DNA from: Winogradskyella costae
GTDB lineage: Bacteria; Bacteroidota; Bacteroidia; Flavobacteriales; Flavobacteriaceae
Length of the DNA stretch: 64,000 nt
Assembly (NCBI RefSeq): GCF_013403865.1
Contig: NZ_JABFDK010000008.1
Location: forward strand, 124,001 to 188,000
Direction of reading: 5' to 3'
A model generated the notes under the pieces. It had not been told where the DNA came from. It saw nothing but the letters and a program-made list of their open reading frames with translations, and did not search any database. The stretch's first letter is position 1, and each line of letters opens with the position of its first letter. Position numbers and translations under genes: made by a program. This document shows positions 45,723 through 54,203 of the stretch, piece by piece.

Positions 45723-46610
45723 ATGACAATTTTAGACGGAAAAAAAGTAAGTAACGATATTAAAAATGAAATCAAAGCCGAAGTCGATAAGATGAAAGCT
45801 AATGATGAAAAAGTTCCGCATTTGGCAGCTGTAATTGTTGGTAACGACGGTGCGAGTTTAACCTATGTTGGCAGTAAAGTTAGAGCATGTGAGCGTGTCG
45901 GTTTTGAATCTACAATGGTGCGTATGTCTAATACGACTAGCGAAGTTGAGCTGCTAGATAAAATAGAAGAACTTAATAATAACGATGATATTGATGGCTT
46001 TATAATTCAATTACCATTGCCACCGCAGATTAATACTCAAAAAGTATTAATGGCTGTAAACCCAGATAAAGATGTTGATGGTTTTCACCCAATGAATTTT
46101 GGAAAAATGTCATTAGATATGTCCACCTTTATTCCTGCAACTCCATTCGGAATTTTAGAACTTTTAGACCGTTATGGTGTAGAAACAAAGGGGAAGCATA
46201 CCGTTGTTATTGGTCGTTCACATATTGTTGGTCGTCCGATGAGTATTTTAATGGGAAGAAAAGGGTTTCCTGGAAACTCAACGGTAACTTTAACACACAG
46301 TCATACCAAGAATATAACTCAGATAACGTCTCAAGCAGATATTATTATTTCTGCATTAGGAATTCCAAAATTCTTAAAAGCAGAAATGGTGAAAGATGAT
46401 GTTGTTATTGTAGATGTTGGAATAACAAGAGTACCAGACGATTCTGATAAAGGGTATTACATTACAGGCGATGTCGATTTTGCAACTGTAAGTAAAAAAG
46501 CAAGCTTTATTACACCAGTTCCTGGAGGAGTGGGGCCAATGACCATTGCAATGCTTTTAAAGAATACATTAATCGCAAGAGATCAGCATAGAAAAGCTAA
46601 TAGATTATAA
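45723..46610 (+). CDS. folD: Bifunctional methylenetetrahydrofolate dehydrogenase / methenyltetrahydrofolate cyclohydrolase
   Basis: 295 residues with the FolD motifs VGNDGASLTYVGSKVRACERVG (catalytic Tyr and Lys), DGFIIQLPLPPQI, NPDKDVDGFHPMNFG, the NADP-binding VVIGRSHIVGRPM and the terminal PVPGGVGPMTIAMLLKNT. It interconverts one-carbon folates. It shares direction with ffh and may be cotranscribed, though the gap contains short CAGTCTTCAG repeats. Confidence 0.97.
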   Translation: MTILDGKKVSNDIKNEIKAEVDKMKANDEKVPHLAAVIVGNDGASLTYVGSKVRACERVGFESTMVRMSNTTSEVELLDKIEELNNNDDIDGFIIQLPLPPQINTQKVLMAVNPDKDVDGFHPMNFGKMSLDMSTFIPATPFGILELLDRYGVETKGKHTVVIGRSHIVGRPMSILMGRKGFPGNSTVTLTHSHTKNITQITSQADIIISALGIPKFLKAEMVKDDVVIVDVGITRVPDDSDKGYYITGDVDFATVSKKASFITPVPGGVGPMTIAMLLKNTLIARDQHRKANRL

Positions 46611-46677
46611 AATGATGTCTTGAAGGCTTTGTACTGTCGTTTCTAATGCTGTTACGATAGGCAGTCTTCAGCATGTA

Positions 46678-47252
46678 TTACCCATTCTTTTTACATTCAT
46701 TTTTGGGGTCATTCTTATAAAGTATTTTAAAAAGACACCTATCCAATTCTCAACAGGTAAAGATCCTCATTGTTTAGGATGGTTTGTGTCTTTTTATTAT
46801 AAGTTTTCATGCGTATCAAATGCTTTTTGATAACTATAATTTCAAAACAGATTTACCGCTTTTTCTCTGTAGTTTATTGGCCTTAATAATTCCCATATTT
46901 ACGCATTATCGTAGGTATTGGAAGTTCGAAATATTAGTTTTTTGGATAATTGGAGGCACATTACAGGCCGTAATTACACCAGATATAGCACAGGGGGTAC
47001 CAGGTTTTGATTATTCTAGGTAGTGTTGTAAAATCTTTTTTAGCCTTTCATGTTTATTTGGCAATTGTAGCCGTGCTGAATTATGCCTTAACTGCTAATT
47101 ACGTTTACTTAACGGAAAAGCCGCAATCCGCCACAATAATGGATTATTTTGGAGAGTGGCCTTACTATGTAATTGCTGGTCAGTTAACGCTTATTCCTTT
47201 GTTTTTATTGGTGTATTTGCCATTTTATCTGTCAAGAAAGTTTAGCAAATAA
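46678..47252 (+). pseudogene. Broken integral membrane protein gene of the TIGR02206 type
   Basis: Three consecutive frames give one protein. Fragment 1 (46678 to about 46792) reads FTFIFGVILIKYFKK...LGWFVSF. Fragment 2 (about 46793-47023) reads IISFHAYQMLFDNYNFKTDLPLFLCSL...GGTLQAVITPDIAQGVPGFDYSR and hits a stop. Fragment 3 (47007-47252) reads LGSVVKSFLAFHVYLAIVAVLNYALTANYVYL...IPLFLLVYLPFYL. Intact relatives (YwaF-like, TIGR02206) have six or seven helices and contain about 25 more residues where fragments 2 and 3 meet, so there is a frameshift near 46790 and an internal deletion with frameshift near 47015. The N-terminus is also short. The 3' end overlaps the convergent VOC gene by 21 bp. 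Confidence 0.7.
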
Positions 47253-47657
47253 TTGAGTCATATCTTTAAAGGCTTTAAACTCTAAAGCATTTCCTGAGGG
47301 ATCTTTAAAGAACATAGTTGCTTGTTCTCCTACCAATCCTTCAAATCTAATGTAGGGTGCAATTATAAATTTTATGCTTTTCGATTTTAATAATTCTGCA
47401 AAATCGAGGAAGGCTTCCCATTCTAAAACCACACCAAAATGAGGCACAGGTACAGCTTTGCCATCTACCGAATTTGTTATAGCATCGCTAACTTCAGTCT
47501 CCTTGAAGTGAATAACCAATTGGTGTCCGAAAAAATTATAGTCGACCCAATGGTCACTACTTCTTCCTTCTTCAAGGTTTAGTGTATTGGTGTAGAAATC
47601 TCTAGATATTTCCAAATTATGAACAGGAATCGCTAAATGAAAAGGAGCTAACGCCAT
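47232..47657 (-). CDS. VOC (glyoxalase/dioxygenase-like) family protein
   Basis: 141 residues with two beta-alpha-beta-beta-beta units: FHLAIPVHNLEISRDFYTNTLNLEEG, then HFGVVLEWEAFLDFAELLKSK, and TMFFKDPSGNALEFKAF at the end, with likely metal ligands at H7, H57 or nearby and the terminal glutamate. The activity is unknown. It is last in a run of six minus-strand genes, 11 bp after rluF. Confidence 0.82.
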   Translation of the reverse strand: MALAPFHLAIPVHNLEISRDFYTNTLNLEEGRSSDHWVDYNFFGHQLVIHFKETEVSDAITNSVDGKAVPVPHFGVVLEWEAFLDFAELLKSKSIKFIIAPYIRFEGLVGEQATMFFKDPSGNALEFKAFKDMTQLFAKLS

Positions 47658-47668
47658 AAATGAAAATT

Positions 47669-48424
47669 TTAAGTTCTGTCTATCTTCTTTGGTTGAAAGG
47701 TTTTTATAGAATCACTGATAAGATTATTGAGTGTCTGAAATTCACTTTTTGTAAGCTCTCTATATTGTCCTAGAGGCATATCCAGCTTTATATTCATAAT
47801 ACGAATACGCTTTAAAGTTTGTACTTCATAATTGAGGTATTCGCACATTCTTCGAATTTGTCTATTCAGACCTTGAGTTAAAATAATACTAAAGGTAAAT
47901 TTATCAATTTTCTTAACATCACATTTTTTAGTACGCTTGTCTAAGTCTTCTAGGTAAATACCACCAGACATACGTTCAATAAACGTTTGGGAAATAGGAG
48001 TGTCAACAGTTACTATATATTCCTTTTCGTGATTATTACTCGCTCGTAAAATTTTGTTTACGATATCGCCATCGTCTGTAAGTAGAATTAAACCTTCACT
48101 AGGTTTATCTAATCTACCAATAGGAAAAATACGTTTAGGATAATTAATGTAATCAATGATATTGTCTTTTTCAACACGTGTGTCTGTAGTACACACGATA
48201 CCTACGGGTTTGTTAAAAGCTAAATACACAAAGTCTTGTTTGCGTTCGCCAATGATTTCACCATCGACTTTAACCACATCGTCAGATGCGACTTTTGTTC
48301 CCATTTCGGGAATAACATCATTAAGAGTTACTCTTCCTGCTTCGATAAGTCGGTCTGCTGCTCTACGTGAGCAATAACCGGCTTCACTAAGGTATTTATT
48401 TAAACGTTTTAATTCTTCTGACAT
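47669..48424 (-). CDS. rluF: 23S rRNA pseudouridine synthase, RluF type
   Basis: 251 residues from ATG at 48424; an in-frame ATG at 48439 lies upstream of a TACTTTTG promoter-like box and is unlikely. An S4-like RNA-binding domain (LKRLNKYLSEAGYCSRRAADRLIEAGRV) precedes the RsuA/RluB-type catalytic domain, with FPIGRLDKPSEGLILLTDDGD containing the catalytic aspartate and LTQGLNRQIRRMCEYLNYEVQTLKRIRI. The LNRQIRRM form with YLNYEV points to RluF, which modifies U2604. Confidence 0.88.
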   Translation of the reverse strand: MSEELKRLNKYLSEAGYCSRRAADRLIEAGRVTLNDVIPEMGTKVASDDVVKVDGEIIGERKQDFVYLAFNKPVGIVCTTDTRVEKDNIIDYINYPKRIFPIGRLDKPSEGLILLTDDGDIVNKILRASNNHEKEYIVTVDTPISQTFIERMSGGIYLEDLDKRTKKCDVKKIDKFTFSIILTQGLNRQIRRMCEYLNYEVQTLKRIRIMNIKLDMPLGQYRELTKSEFQTLNNLISDSIKTFQPKKIDRT

Positions 48425-48428
48425 GATG

Positions 48429-48436
48429 CAAAAGTA
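48429..48436 (-). promoter_or_regulatory. Predicted -7 box of rluF, adjacent to the start codon
   Basis: CAAAAGTA on the plus strand reads TACTTTTG on the minus strand, a TAnnTTTG match only 4 bp from the ATG. Transcription from it would be leaderless. Confidence 0.4.
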
Positions 48437-48445
48437 CAATAAAGA

Positions 48446-49273
48446 TTAATCATTAATGAATCCAATAATCTTAGCAGTTAAAGAAATATCCTTTAGACCA
48501 TGTCCAAAACCAGTGGTGGTAATGAATTCTGAATTTTTATAGCGATTTGCAATTAACTGTCCATCTTCGTAAGGGATAATTCGGTCTTTTTTATCATGAA
48601 TAATTAATCCTTTTGCGGTAATAGATTCTGTAAAGTTAGCCACAGAAAAGTAAGCAACGGGTTGCCCAAAGCGCTCAATAATAATGTTATCTAAACCGTT
48701 TGAAACCTTGTTGTTAAATCCCATCATAGATTTATATCTATCAAATACGCCTGTGAAATGTGCAGGTGCTCCTAATAGAATTAATTTTTTTATTGAGGGT
48801 AATTGGTATTTGTGCATATAAAAAACGCTAGACATGCCTCCAACCGAGTGACCAATTAATACGTCTGGCTGAAATTTATTAGCGACCACATTTATAAATT
48901 CAGAATATAATATCGCATTAAATTGTTTACTGTCAGATCTACCATGTGCTGGCGCATCTAAGGCAATAATGTTGTAATCTTGAGATCTTAAGTCTTTTAA
49001 TATGTATTCCCAGCGTGATGCATTACTCTCCCACCCATGAGCGAGTAAAACGGTTTTACCTTTTCCCACCCAACGATAGGTTGCGATATCGAGATTATTA
49101 TAACTTATTTCTTCATAAAATGCCGACTCAATAATCCGCTTTTGCTCCTCATTGTAACGTCCCTTTCTAGGAGATGCAAAAAGATTTATTGCTTTTTTAG
49201 CGGCATATTTAGAAGAGATTAAACTGGTAGCGTTAAGAGCGCTTCCAATGGATTTAATAACAAAACTACTCAT
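48446..49273 (-). CDS. Alpha/beta hydrolase
   Basis: 275 residues with the alpha/beta-hydrolase fold: oxyanion area VLLAHGWESNASRW, APAHGRS, nucleophile elbow IGHSVGGMSSVFYM (Ser), the acid in IIHDKKDRIIPYEDG and the histidine in TGFGHGLKDI. The substrate is unknown. It begins 2 bp after the cupin gene stop, so it is coupled to it. Confidence 0.9.
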   Translation of the reverse strand: MSSFVIKSIGSALNATSLISSKYAAKKAINLFASPRKGRYNEEQKRIIESAFYEEISYNNLDIATYRWVGKGKTVLLAHGWESNASRWEYILKDLRSQDYNIIALDAPAHGRSDSKQFNAILYSEFINVVANKFQPDVLIGHSVGGMSSVFYMHKYQLPSIKKLILLGAPAHFTGVFDRYKSMMGFNNKVSNGLDNIIIERFGQPVAYFSVANFTESITAKGLIIHDKKDRIIPYEDGQLIANRYKNSEFITTTGFGHGLKDISLTAKIIGFIND

Positions 49274-49275
49274 AT

Positions 49276-49650
49276 TTATTGGTCTTCTCTGTTTACGGAT
49301 TCAATTGAAAATGCAGGTAAGCAAATTGCTAAATATTCACAAGGCTCAGTGAATGGGTTAGAATATTGTAAACGCGTGTTTTTGTCTACTTTTATAGATT
49401 GTCCTGCTTCTAATACGATAATTTCATCGTCTATGATAAATTGTTTTTTTCCTTTAATTATAAAAGTATACTCATCAAATTCTGGTGTCTGAAAGGGTTC
49501 AGACCAACCAGCTGGGGCAACCATATGGGCAATGCTTATTTCTGAATTACCATCTGTAGCATTTCCAAAATGTTCCTTTATAATTTTACCATCTTTAGTA
49601 GGAACTAGAAATGGGGAGTTTTGAATTTTATATTTTTGTTTTTTCTGCAT
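49276..49650 (-). CDS. Cupin-domain protein
   Basis: 124 residues from ATG at 49650 (MQKKQKYKIQNSPFLVPTKDG); a start five codons upstream is possible. The cupin core is ISIAHMVAPAGWSEPFQTPEFDEYTFIIKGKKQFIIDDEIIVLEAGQSIKV, a small beta-barrel with conserved Glu and Tyr; the family's histidines are partly replaced, so metal binding is uncertain. It sits between a lipoprotein gene (20 bp) and an alpha/beta hydrolase gene (2 bp). Confidence 0.83.
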   Translation of the reverse strand: MQKKQKYKIQNSPFLVPTKDGKIIKEHFGNATDGNSEISIAHMVAPAGWSEPFQTPEFDEYTFIIKGKKQFIIDDEIIVLEAGQSIKVDKNTRLQYSNPFTEPCEYLAICLPAFSIESVNREDQ

Positions 49651-49670
49651 ATTTTTAACTAACAACTAAA

Positions 49671-50228
49671 TTACCAATGTACCATAAAATATTTAATCTT
49701 CGCTTTTCCTGGGATTTGAATTGGGTCAATGGTCATACCCATATCAAAGCGCATACTTGCTGGTAATTCTTTTTTGTCAATAGTAAAAGAGGAATTAATC
49801 TCATCTACCGAGACCACAATAAAATTAATAAGATTATCAACTTTTGAAATTTTATAAGATTCGCTGATATCTTTATAAGTACTTAAAATTGAAATATTTT
49901 TATCGGTATTGTAACGCGGGTCAATGATGTTGATACTAGAGATTACAGAAGTAGAATCTAAAGTTCTTTTAGGTGAAAGATTTAAGAGTTTCTTACCGCC
50001 TTTTTCAAAGATTTCAATGGTATTTATGGAGCCAATAAATTCATCACCAGCAACGTAACGTACTACAGAGTCATTGGTGAAAATAGCATCTAATTCTTTA
50101 ACTTGTGTCGAATCATTTAATAAACCAATATGGTTTTTCGTAACCTTAAACGGATCTGGTGCGCTGTTATTAGCACAACTTGAAAATAAAATAGCACTAA
50201 TTAGTGCGGTAAATAGGGTGTTTTTCAT
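49671..50228 (-). CDS. Hypothetical lipoprotein
   Basis: 185 residues from ATG at 50228 (MKNTLFTALISAILFSSCANN), with lipobox LFSSC. The mature part (TKNHIGLLNDSTQVKELDAIFTNDSVV, FIGSINTIEIFEKGGKKLL) is beta-rich. I do not recognise a named family, but it looks like a conserved flavobacterial lipoprotein. It is second in the minus-strand run, 18 bp after the HerA-like gene. Confidence 0.75.
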   Translation of the reverse strand: MKNTLFTALISAILFSSCANNSAPDPFKVTKNHIGLLNDSTQVKELDAIFTNDSVVRYVAGDEFIGSINTIEIFEKGGKKLLNLSPKRTLDSTSVISSINIIDPRYNTDKNISILSTYKDISESYKISKVDNLINFIVVSVDEINSSFTIDKKELPASMRFDMGMTIDPIQIPGKAKIKYFMVHW

Positions 50229-50246
50229 TTTAGATTTAAGCATTAT

Positions 50247-51785
50247 TTATTTTATCATTTTACTTAATATTCCTAAGACTCCTCGTATGACTGTCGCACT
50301 AGTTAAAACCTTAACAATAGGATTCATTCGTGTGCTTTGTCTTCTGGTTGAGCTTGTTTTTCTTTTACTTTCAGCTCGTTTTAAAGCTTCTTTTTCTGCT
50401 TTAGCTTTTTGTATAGCTTCTTCTGCTTCAGCTTGCTCAATTTTTTTATTTAGCATTTCGTAAGCACTTTCTCTATCGATTTCTTGATTGTATTTTTTAG
50501 CCAATTTTGAATCTGCTAACAAGCCTCCTAATTCAGATTCCGTCAAGATATCCATTCTACTCATTGGTGCACGCAACATGGTAGCGGCTAATGGTGTAGG
50601 TTTTCCTTTTTCATCTAGTGCAGAGACTAAGGCTTCTCCGATTCCTAAAGAGGTTAAAACTTCTGCTGTGTCATAATAATCTGTGTCCGGATAATTTTGA
50701 GCAGTTAACTTTATGGCTTTTCTATCTTTTGCTGTAAAGGCTCTTAAGGCATGTTGTACCTTTAAACCTAACTGTCCTAAAACAGCTTCTGGTACATCTG
50801 TTGGGTTCTGTGTTACAAAATATAATCCAACTCCTTTACTTCGAATTAGTTTAACGATACTTTCAATCTGGTTTAATAAGGCATCAGAAGCTTCATTAAA
50901 GATTAAATGTGCTTCATCAATGAACATAATGAGTTCTGGTCGTCCACTATCTCCTTGTTCTGGAAACGTAGAATAAATCTCTGCCAATAAACTCAACATA
51001 AATGTTGAAAATAATTTCGGCTTATCTTGAATGTCTGTTAGTCTAATGATGTTAATATATCCGCGACCGTTTTCATCAATCCTCAATAAATCTTGAGTGT
51101 CAAAAGAGGTTTCACCAAAGAAAACATCACCACCTTGTTGTTCAATTTCTACAAGCTTTCTTAGAATTGCACCTGTTGAAGCGGTTGAAATACGACCATA
51201 GGCTTCTTCAAATTCTTTCTTACCTTCATTAGTAGCATATTGTAGAATTTTCTTGAAATCTTTAAGATCTAATAACGGTAAATGGTTATCATCACAATAT
51301 TTAAAAATGACAGAAATAATACCAGCTTGCGTTTCTGTAACATCTAATATTCTTGAAATTAAAACAGGGCCGAATTCACTGATTGTTGCTCTTAAACGCA
51401 CTCCATCTTGTTCGGATAAAGTCATGACTTCTACAGGAAACGCTTTTGGTTCAAAAGGTAACCCAATTTGCGCATGGCGTTCATCAATTTTAGCGTGGCC
51501 AGGACTTGGTTTGGCTAATCCACTTAAATCGCCTTTAATGTCCATCAGTAAAACAGGGACACCTTTTTCGGATAAATTTTCAGCTAAAACCTGAAGCGTT
51601 TTTGTCTTGCCGGTACCCGTCGCTCCTGCAATAAGTCCATGTCTATTCATGGTTTTTAAGGGAACATTTACAAAAGTGTTTGTAATAGTTTTGCCATCGA
51701 GCATAGCAGAGCCTAAAGTAATATAGTCGCCTTTGCAAGCGTTTCCGTCGTTGATTTCTTTTACGAAAGCTTCAGAATTCTTCAT
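50247..51785 (-). CDS. HerA-like / DUF853 ATPase
   Basis: 512 residues. Walker A is IAGATGTGKTKTLQVLAE, with a specific VLLMDIKGDLSGLAKPSPGHAKIDERHAQIGLPF segment typical of DUF853 (YjgR-like) proteins. Walker B is RPELIMFIDEAHLIF, and a sensor region reads GVGLYFVTQNPTDVPEAVLGQLG. The tail is a Lys/Glu/Ala coiled coil followed by a basic Ser/Arg linker and a short hydrophobic end. It is a hexameric translocase-type ATPase of unclear substrate. No NurA or DNA-processing partner is adjacent. It heads the six-gene minus-strand run. Confidence 0.9.
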   Translation of the reverse strand: MKNSEAFVKEINDGNACKGDYITLGSAMLDGKTITNTFVNVPLKTMNRHGLIAGATGTGKTKTLQVLAENLSEKGVPVLLMDIKGDLSGLAKPSPGHAKIDERHAQIGLPFEPKAFPVEVMTLSEQDGVRLRATISEFGPVLISRILDVTETQAGIISVIFKYCDDNHLPLLDLKDFKKILQYATNEGKKEFEEAYGRISTASTGAILRKLVEIEQQGGDVFFGETSFDTQDLLRIDENGRGYINIIRLTDIQDKPKLFSTFMLSLLAEIYSTFPEQGDSGRPELIMFIDEAHLIFNEASDALLNQIESIVKLIRSKGVGLYFVTQNPTDVPEAVLGQLGLKVQHALRAFTAKDRKAIKLTAQNYPDTDYYDTAEVLTSLGIGEALVSALDEKGKPTPLAATMLRAPMSRMDILTESELGGLLADSKLAKKYNQEIDRESAYEMLNKKIEQAEAEEAIQKAKAEKEALKRAESKRKTSSTRRQSTRMNPIVKVLTSATVIRGVLGILSKMIK

Positions 51786-51951
51786 TTATCAGAAAATTTG
51801 CATAAAAATAATGTAATTTAATCAGGTATGAAATAGATTTCAATTTCATAATTAAGTAATAGATATCTGCAATCTCTAATTCCCATCCCTAAATATTAAA
51901 TTTTACCAATAGTTTAAAGCAAACTGAGACTGAGACTGAAAACTAAATAAC

Positions 51952-51959
51952 TATCTTTG
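51952..51959 (+). promoter_or_regulatory. Predicted -7 box of queE (TATCTTTG), very close to the start codon
   Basis: A full TAnnTTTG match only 7 bp before the queE ATG at 51967, so the mRNA should be leaderless or nearly so. Just upstream is CTGAGACTGAGACTGAAAAC, a short direct repeat. Confidence 0.5.
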
Positions 51960-51966
51960 CAGTCTT

Positions 51967-52599
51967 ATGACAAGAAGAGAACGACAAGAATTAATAGATA
52001 AAGGATTATTGCTGCCTTTAATGGAAGAGTTTTATACGATTCAAGGCGAGGGTTTCCATAAAGGAACAGCTGCGTATTTTGTGAGAATTGGTGGATGCGA
52101 TGTAGGTTGCCATTGGTGTGACGTTAAAGAGAGTTGGTTAGCGGAATTACATCCGCCTACTGAAACAGAAAAAATTGTGGAAAACGCTGTAAAATATAGC
52201 GATACTATTATTGTTACAGGTGGTGAACCCTTAACTTGGGATATGGGGCCATTAACGGCACAATTAAAAGCAAAGGGTGTACAAACACATATTGAAACAT
52301 CTGGTGCGTATAAATTGACAGGGCAGTGGGATTGGATATGCTTATCTCCTAAGAAAATGAAATTACCGACTGAAGAGGTTTATGAAAAAGCGCACGAGCT
52401 TAAGTGTATTATCTATAACAATGACGATTTTAAGTTTGCCGAAGAGCAAGCAGATAAAGTGAATAAAGATTGTATTTTGTATTTGCAACCCGAATGGAGT
52501 AAACGCGATAAAGTGATTCCTAAAATTGTAGATTATGTAATGGCTAATCCAAGATGGAAGGTATCATTGCAAACGCATAAATATTTGAACATCCCCTAG
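51967..52599 (+). CDS. queE: 7-carboxy-7-deazaguanine synthase
   Basis: 210 residues of the radical-SAM fold: EEFYTIQGEGFHKGTAAYFVRIGGCDVGCHWCD, with the QueE-type cluster motif C-x3-C-x2-C, then IIVTGGEPLTWDM and THIETSGAY. It makes 7-carboxy-7-deazaguanine, a step towards queuosine and other 7-deazapurines. No other que genes are nearby. It stands alone between its own promoter and a terminator. Confidence 0.95.
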   Translation: MTRRERQELIDKGLLLPLMEEFYTIQGEGFHKGTAAYFVRIGGCDVGCHWCDVKESWLAELHPPTETEKIVENAVKYSDTIIVTGGEPLTWDMGPLTAQLKAKGVQTHIETSGAYKLTGQWDWICLSPKKMKLPTEEVYEKAHELKCIIYNNDDFKFAEEQADKVNKDCILYLQPEWSKRDKVIPKIVDYVMANPRWKVSLQTHKYLNIP

Positions 52600-52640
52600 T
52601 TTAGTCTCTATGCTTTTAAAGTTGAGACAGGATATAAAAT

Positions 52641-52681
52641 AAAAAGTTCCGAGAAGATTTATAACTTCTCGGAACTTTTTT
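52641..52681. terminator. Bidirectional Rho-independent terminator
   Basis: AAAAAGTTCCGAGAAG / CTTCTCGGAACTTTTT is a perfect 16-bp stem with an eight-base loop, A-rich on one side and T-rich on the other. It can end both queE (plus) and the DUF2911 gene (minus). Confidence 0.9.
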
Positions 52682-52702
52682 ATTTCAGCTAACAGCTAAC
52701 AG

Positions 52703-53239
52703 TTATTTAGTAAAAGGTACAGCAACTCTAGTTGTTCCCCAGCCGATGAACATATGTACACCGTCATCAGATTTGTCAAAAGCAATAGAAAACGCTTCTA
52801 ATGATTCTTTATCTTCTGTTACCGGAACAATAATGCTCGCTACAGTGTTATCTTCTTTGTATCCTGCAGCTCCCCAATTATTTACATCAGAACTTACAAT
52901 AATAGTCCACTCTTTATCTCCAGGAATAGTAAATAATGAATATGTACCAGCTTTAACTGTCTTTCCTCCAAGTTTCATATCCTTAAAAAGAATTAGTTCA
53001 GTTGCTTCGTTAGCACCTGTTCTCCATACTTTATCTTTTTGAGTTAATTCTTTTACAGTTCTGCCTTTAAGTTGTGGTCTACCGTAGTATACTTTTATCA
53101 ATTGATCGCTACCTCTTCCAAATGAAGCCGCGTCTAAAGGACTTTTGTCTAAGCTAGAAAATTTTTGTGCCTCAGCACTAAAAGAAATAAGCATCATAAA
53201 TGCAAAAGAAATGGTTGTTAATAGTCTTGATGTTTTCAT
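52703..53239 (-). CDS. DUF2911 protein A
   Basis: 178 residues with a signal peptide ending SFSAEAQ. The mature part has the DUF2911 pattern: IKVYYGRPQLKGRTVKELTQKDKVWRTGANEATELILFKDMKLGGKTVKAGTYSLFTIPGDKEWTIIVSSDVNNWGAAGYKE. It is a secreted beta-sandwich protein of unknown function that is common in Bacteroidota. A paralogue lies just upstream at 53342, about 100 bp away, in the same direction. Confidence 0.88.
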   Translation of the reverse strand: MKTSRLLTTISFAFMMLISFSAEAQKFSSLDKSPLDAASFGRGSDQLIKVYYGRPQLKGRTVKELTQKDKVWRTGANEATELILFKDMKLGGKTVKAGTYSLFTIPGDKEWTIIVSSDVNNWGAAGYKEDNTVASIIVPVTEDKESLEAFSIAFDKSDDGVHMFIGWGTTRVAVPFTK

Positions 53240-53341
53240 AATTAATTTTTTAATTTTTAGTGTATGTGTATGCGATAAAGATAAAACCCATTCGTCTTAA
53301 TATTATATTAAATAACGAAACTAGATGTTAAAGTTTTTGAC

Positions 53342-53932
53342 TTATTTTAAAGTAATTGGAAATTCAGCAATTGTGGTATCCCATCCAATTTTTAGGTTTA
53401 CGGTATCGTTAGAAGCCTTATATAGAACTATAGACAAGTTTTCAATTTCTTTATTACTTTTAGTTACAGGTACAGACACGCTTGCAATATCTTTAGTTTC
53501 ATCATAGCCGTAATTTCCCCAACCGTCAAGCTCAGTGTTTAACTTTAGAGTCCATTCTTTTTCAGTAGGAATAATGATCACACTATAACGTCCAGCTTTA
53601 ATCTCTTTACCGCCAAAAGTCACATCATTTACAAATAATATTTCTGTAGACTCATTAGCCCCAACGCGCCAAGCTTTTCCAAATTTTAAAAGCTTGCCAA
53701 AAACTTCTCTTCCTTTTTTAGCTGGCCTAGAGTAAGTAACTCTAATTTGTGGTTCTGATAGTTTCTTGGCTTCATCAGTTTTTTCAAATGTTCTTTTTGG
53801 TGCATTTGATGGATAGTAAGCACGGTCCATTGTGCTGTTGTCCATTTTGTCAAATTCTTGAGCGTTAACGTTTAATGATAAAAGCATTACAAATGATAAG
53901 CTCACAGTAGTAAGTAATTTTGATGTTTTCAT
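53342..53932 (-). CDS. DUF2911 protein B
   Basis: 196 residues with a signal peptide ending LNVNAQ. It carries the same core as protein A: IRVTYSRPAKKGREVFGKLLKFGKAWRVGANESTEILFVNDVTFGGKEIKAGRYSVIIIPTEKEWTLKLNTELDGWGNYGYDE. Its N-terminal linker is longer (DKMDNSTMDRAYYPSNAPKRTFEK). The two are tandem duplicates that have diverged well apart. The function is unknown. Confidence 0.88.
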   Translation of the reverse strand: MKTSKLLTTVSLSFVMLLSLNVNAQEFDKMDNSTMDRAYYPSNAPKRTFEKTDEAKKLSEPQIRVTYSRPAKKGREVFGKLLKFGKAWRVGANESTEILFVNDVTFGGKEIKAGRYSVIIIPTEKEWTLKLNTELDGWGNYGYDETKDIASVSVPVTKSNKEIENLSIVLYKASNDTVNLKIGWDTTIAEFPITLK

Positions 53933-54077
53933 GAATAGAATTAATTTTTGGTTTTGATTAAGTTATTATGTAATATAAAGCCTAGGTCGTAAATAAATAT
54001 TAAAATTTACAAATTAATAGGTAATCTGTTTATTTAATGTTGACTTAGTTTTGTATTGATGTCTATTTGCAATTTAA

Positions 54078-54139
54078 AGTTTCATATTGAAACTATTATT
54101 GTTGTTTATGTTTTTAATATGAAAGTTTAAGTTCATATT
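54078..54139 (+). promoter_or_regulatory. Paired inverted repeats upstream of asnB
   Basis: AGTTTCA-TAT-TGAAACT (54078-54094) and AATATGAA-AGTTTAAG-TTCATATT (54116-54139) are perfect inverted repeats that share TTCATATT-like half sites. They lie 65-125 bp before the asnB start and may be operator sites; the regulator is unknown. Confidence 0.5.
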
Positions 54140-54203
54140 TGTCCTGTAATTAATAATATATGGCTGACAATAGTTAAGGCCTAATTCAAAAAATATAAAA
54201 GTT

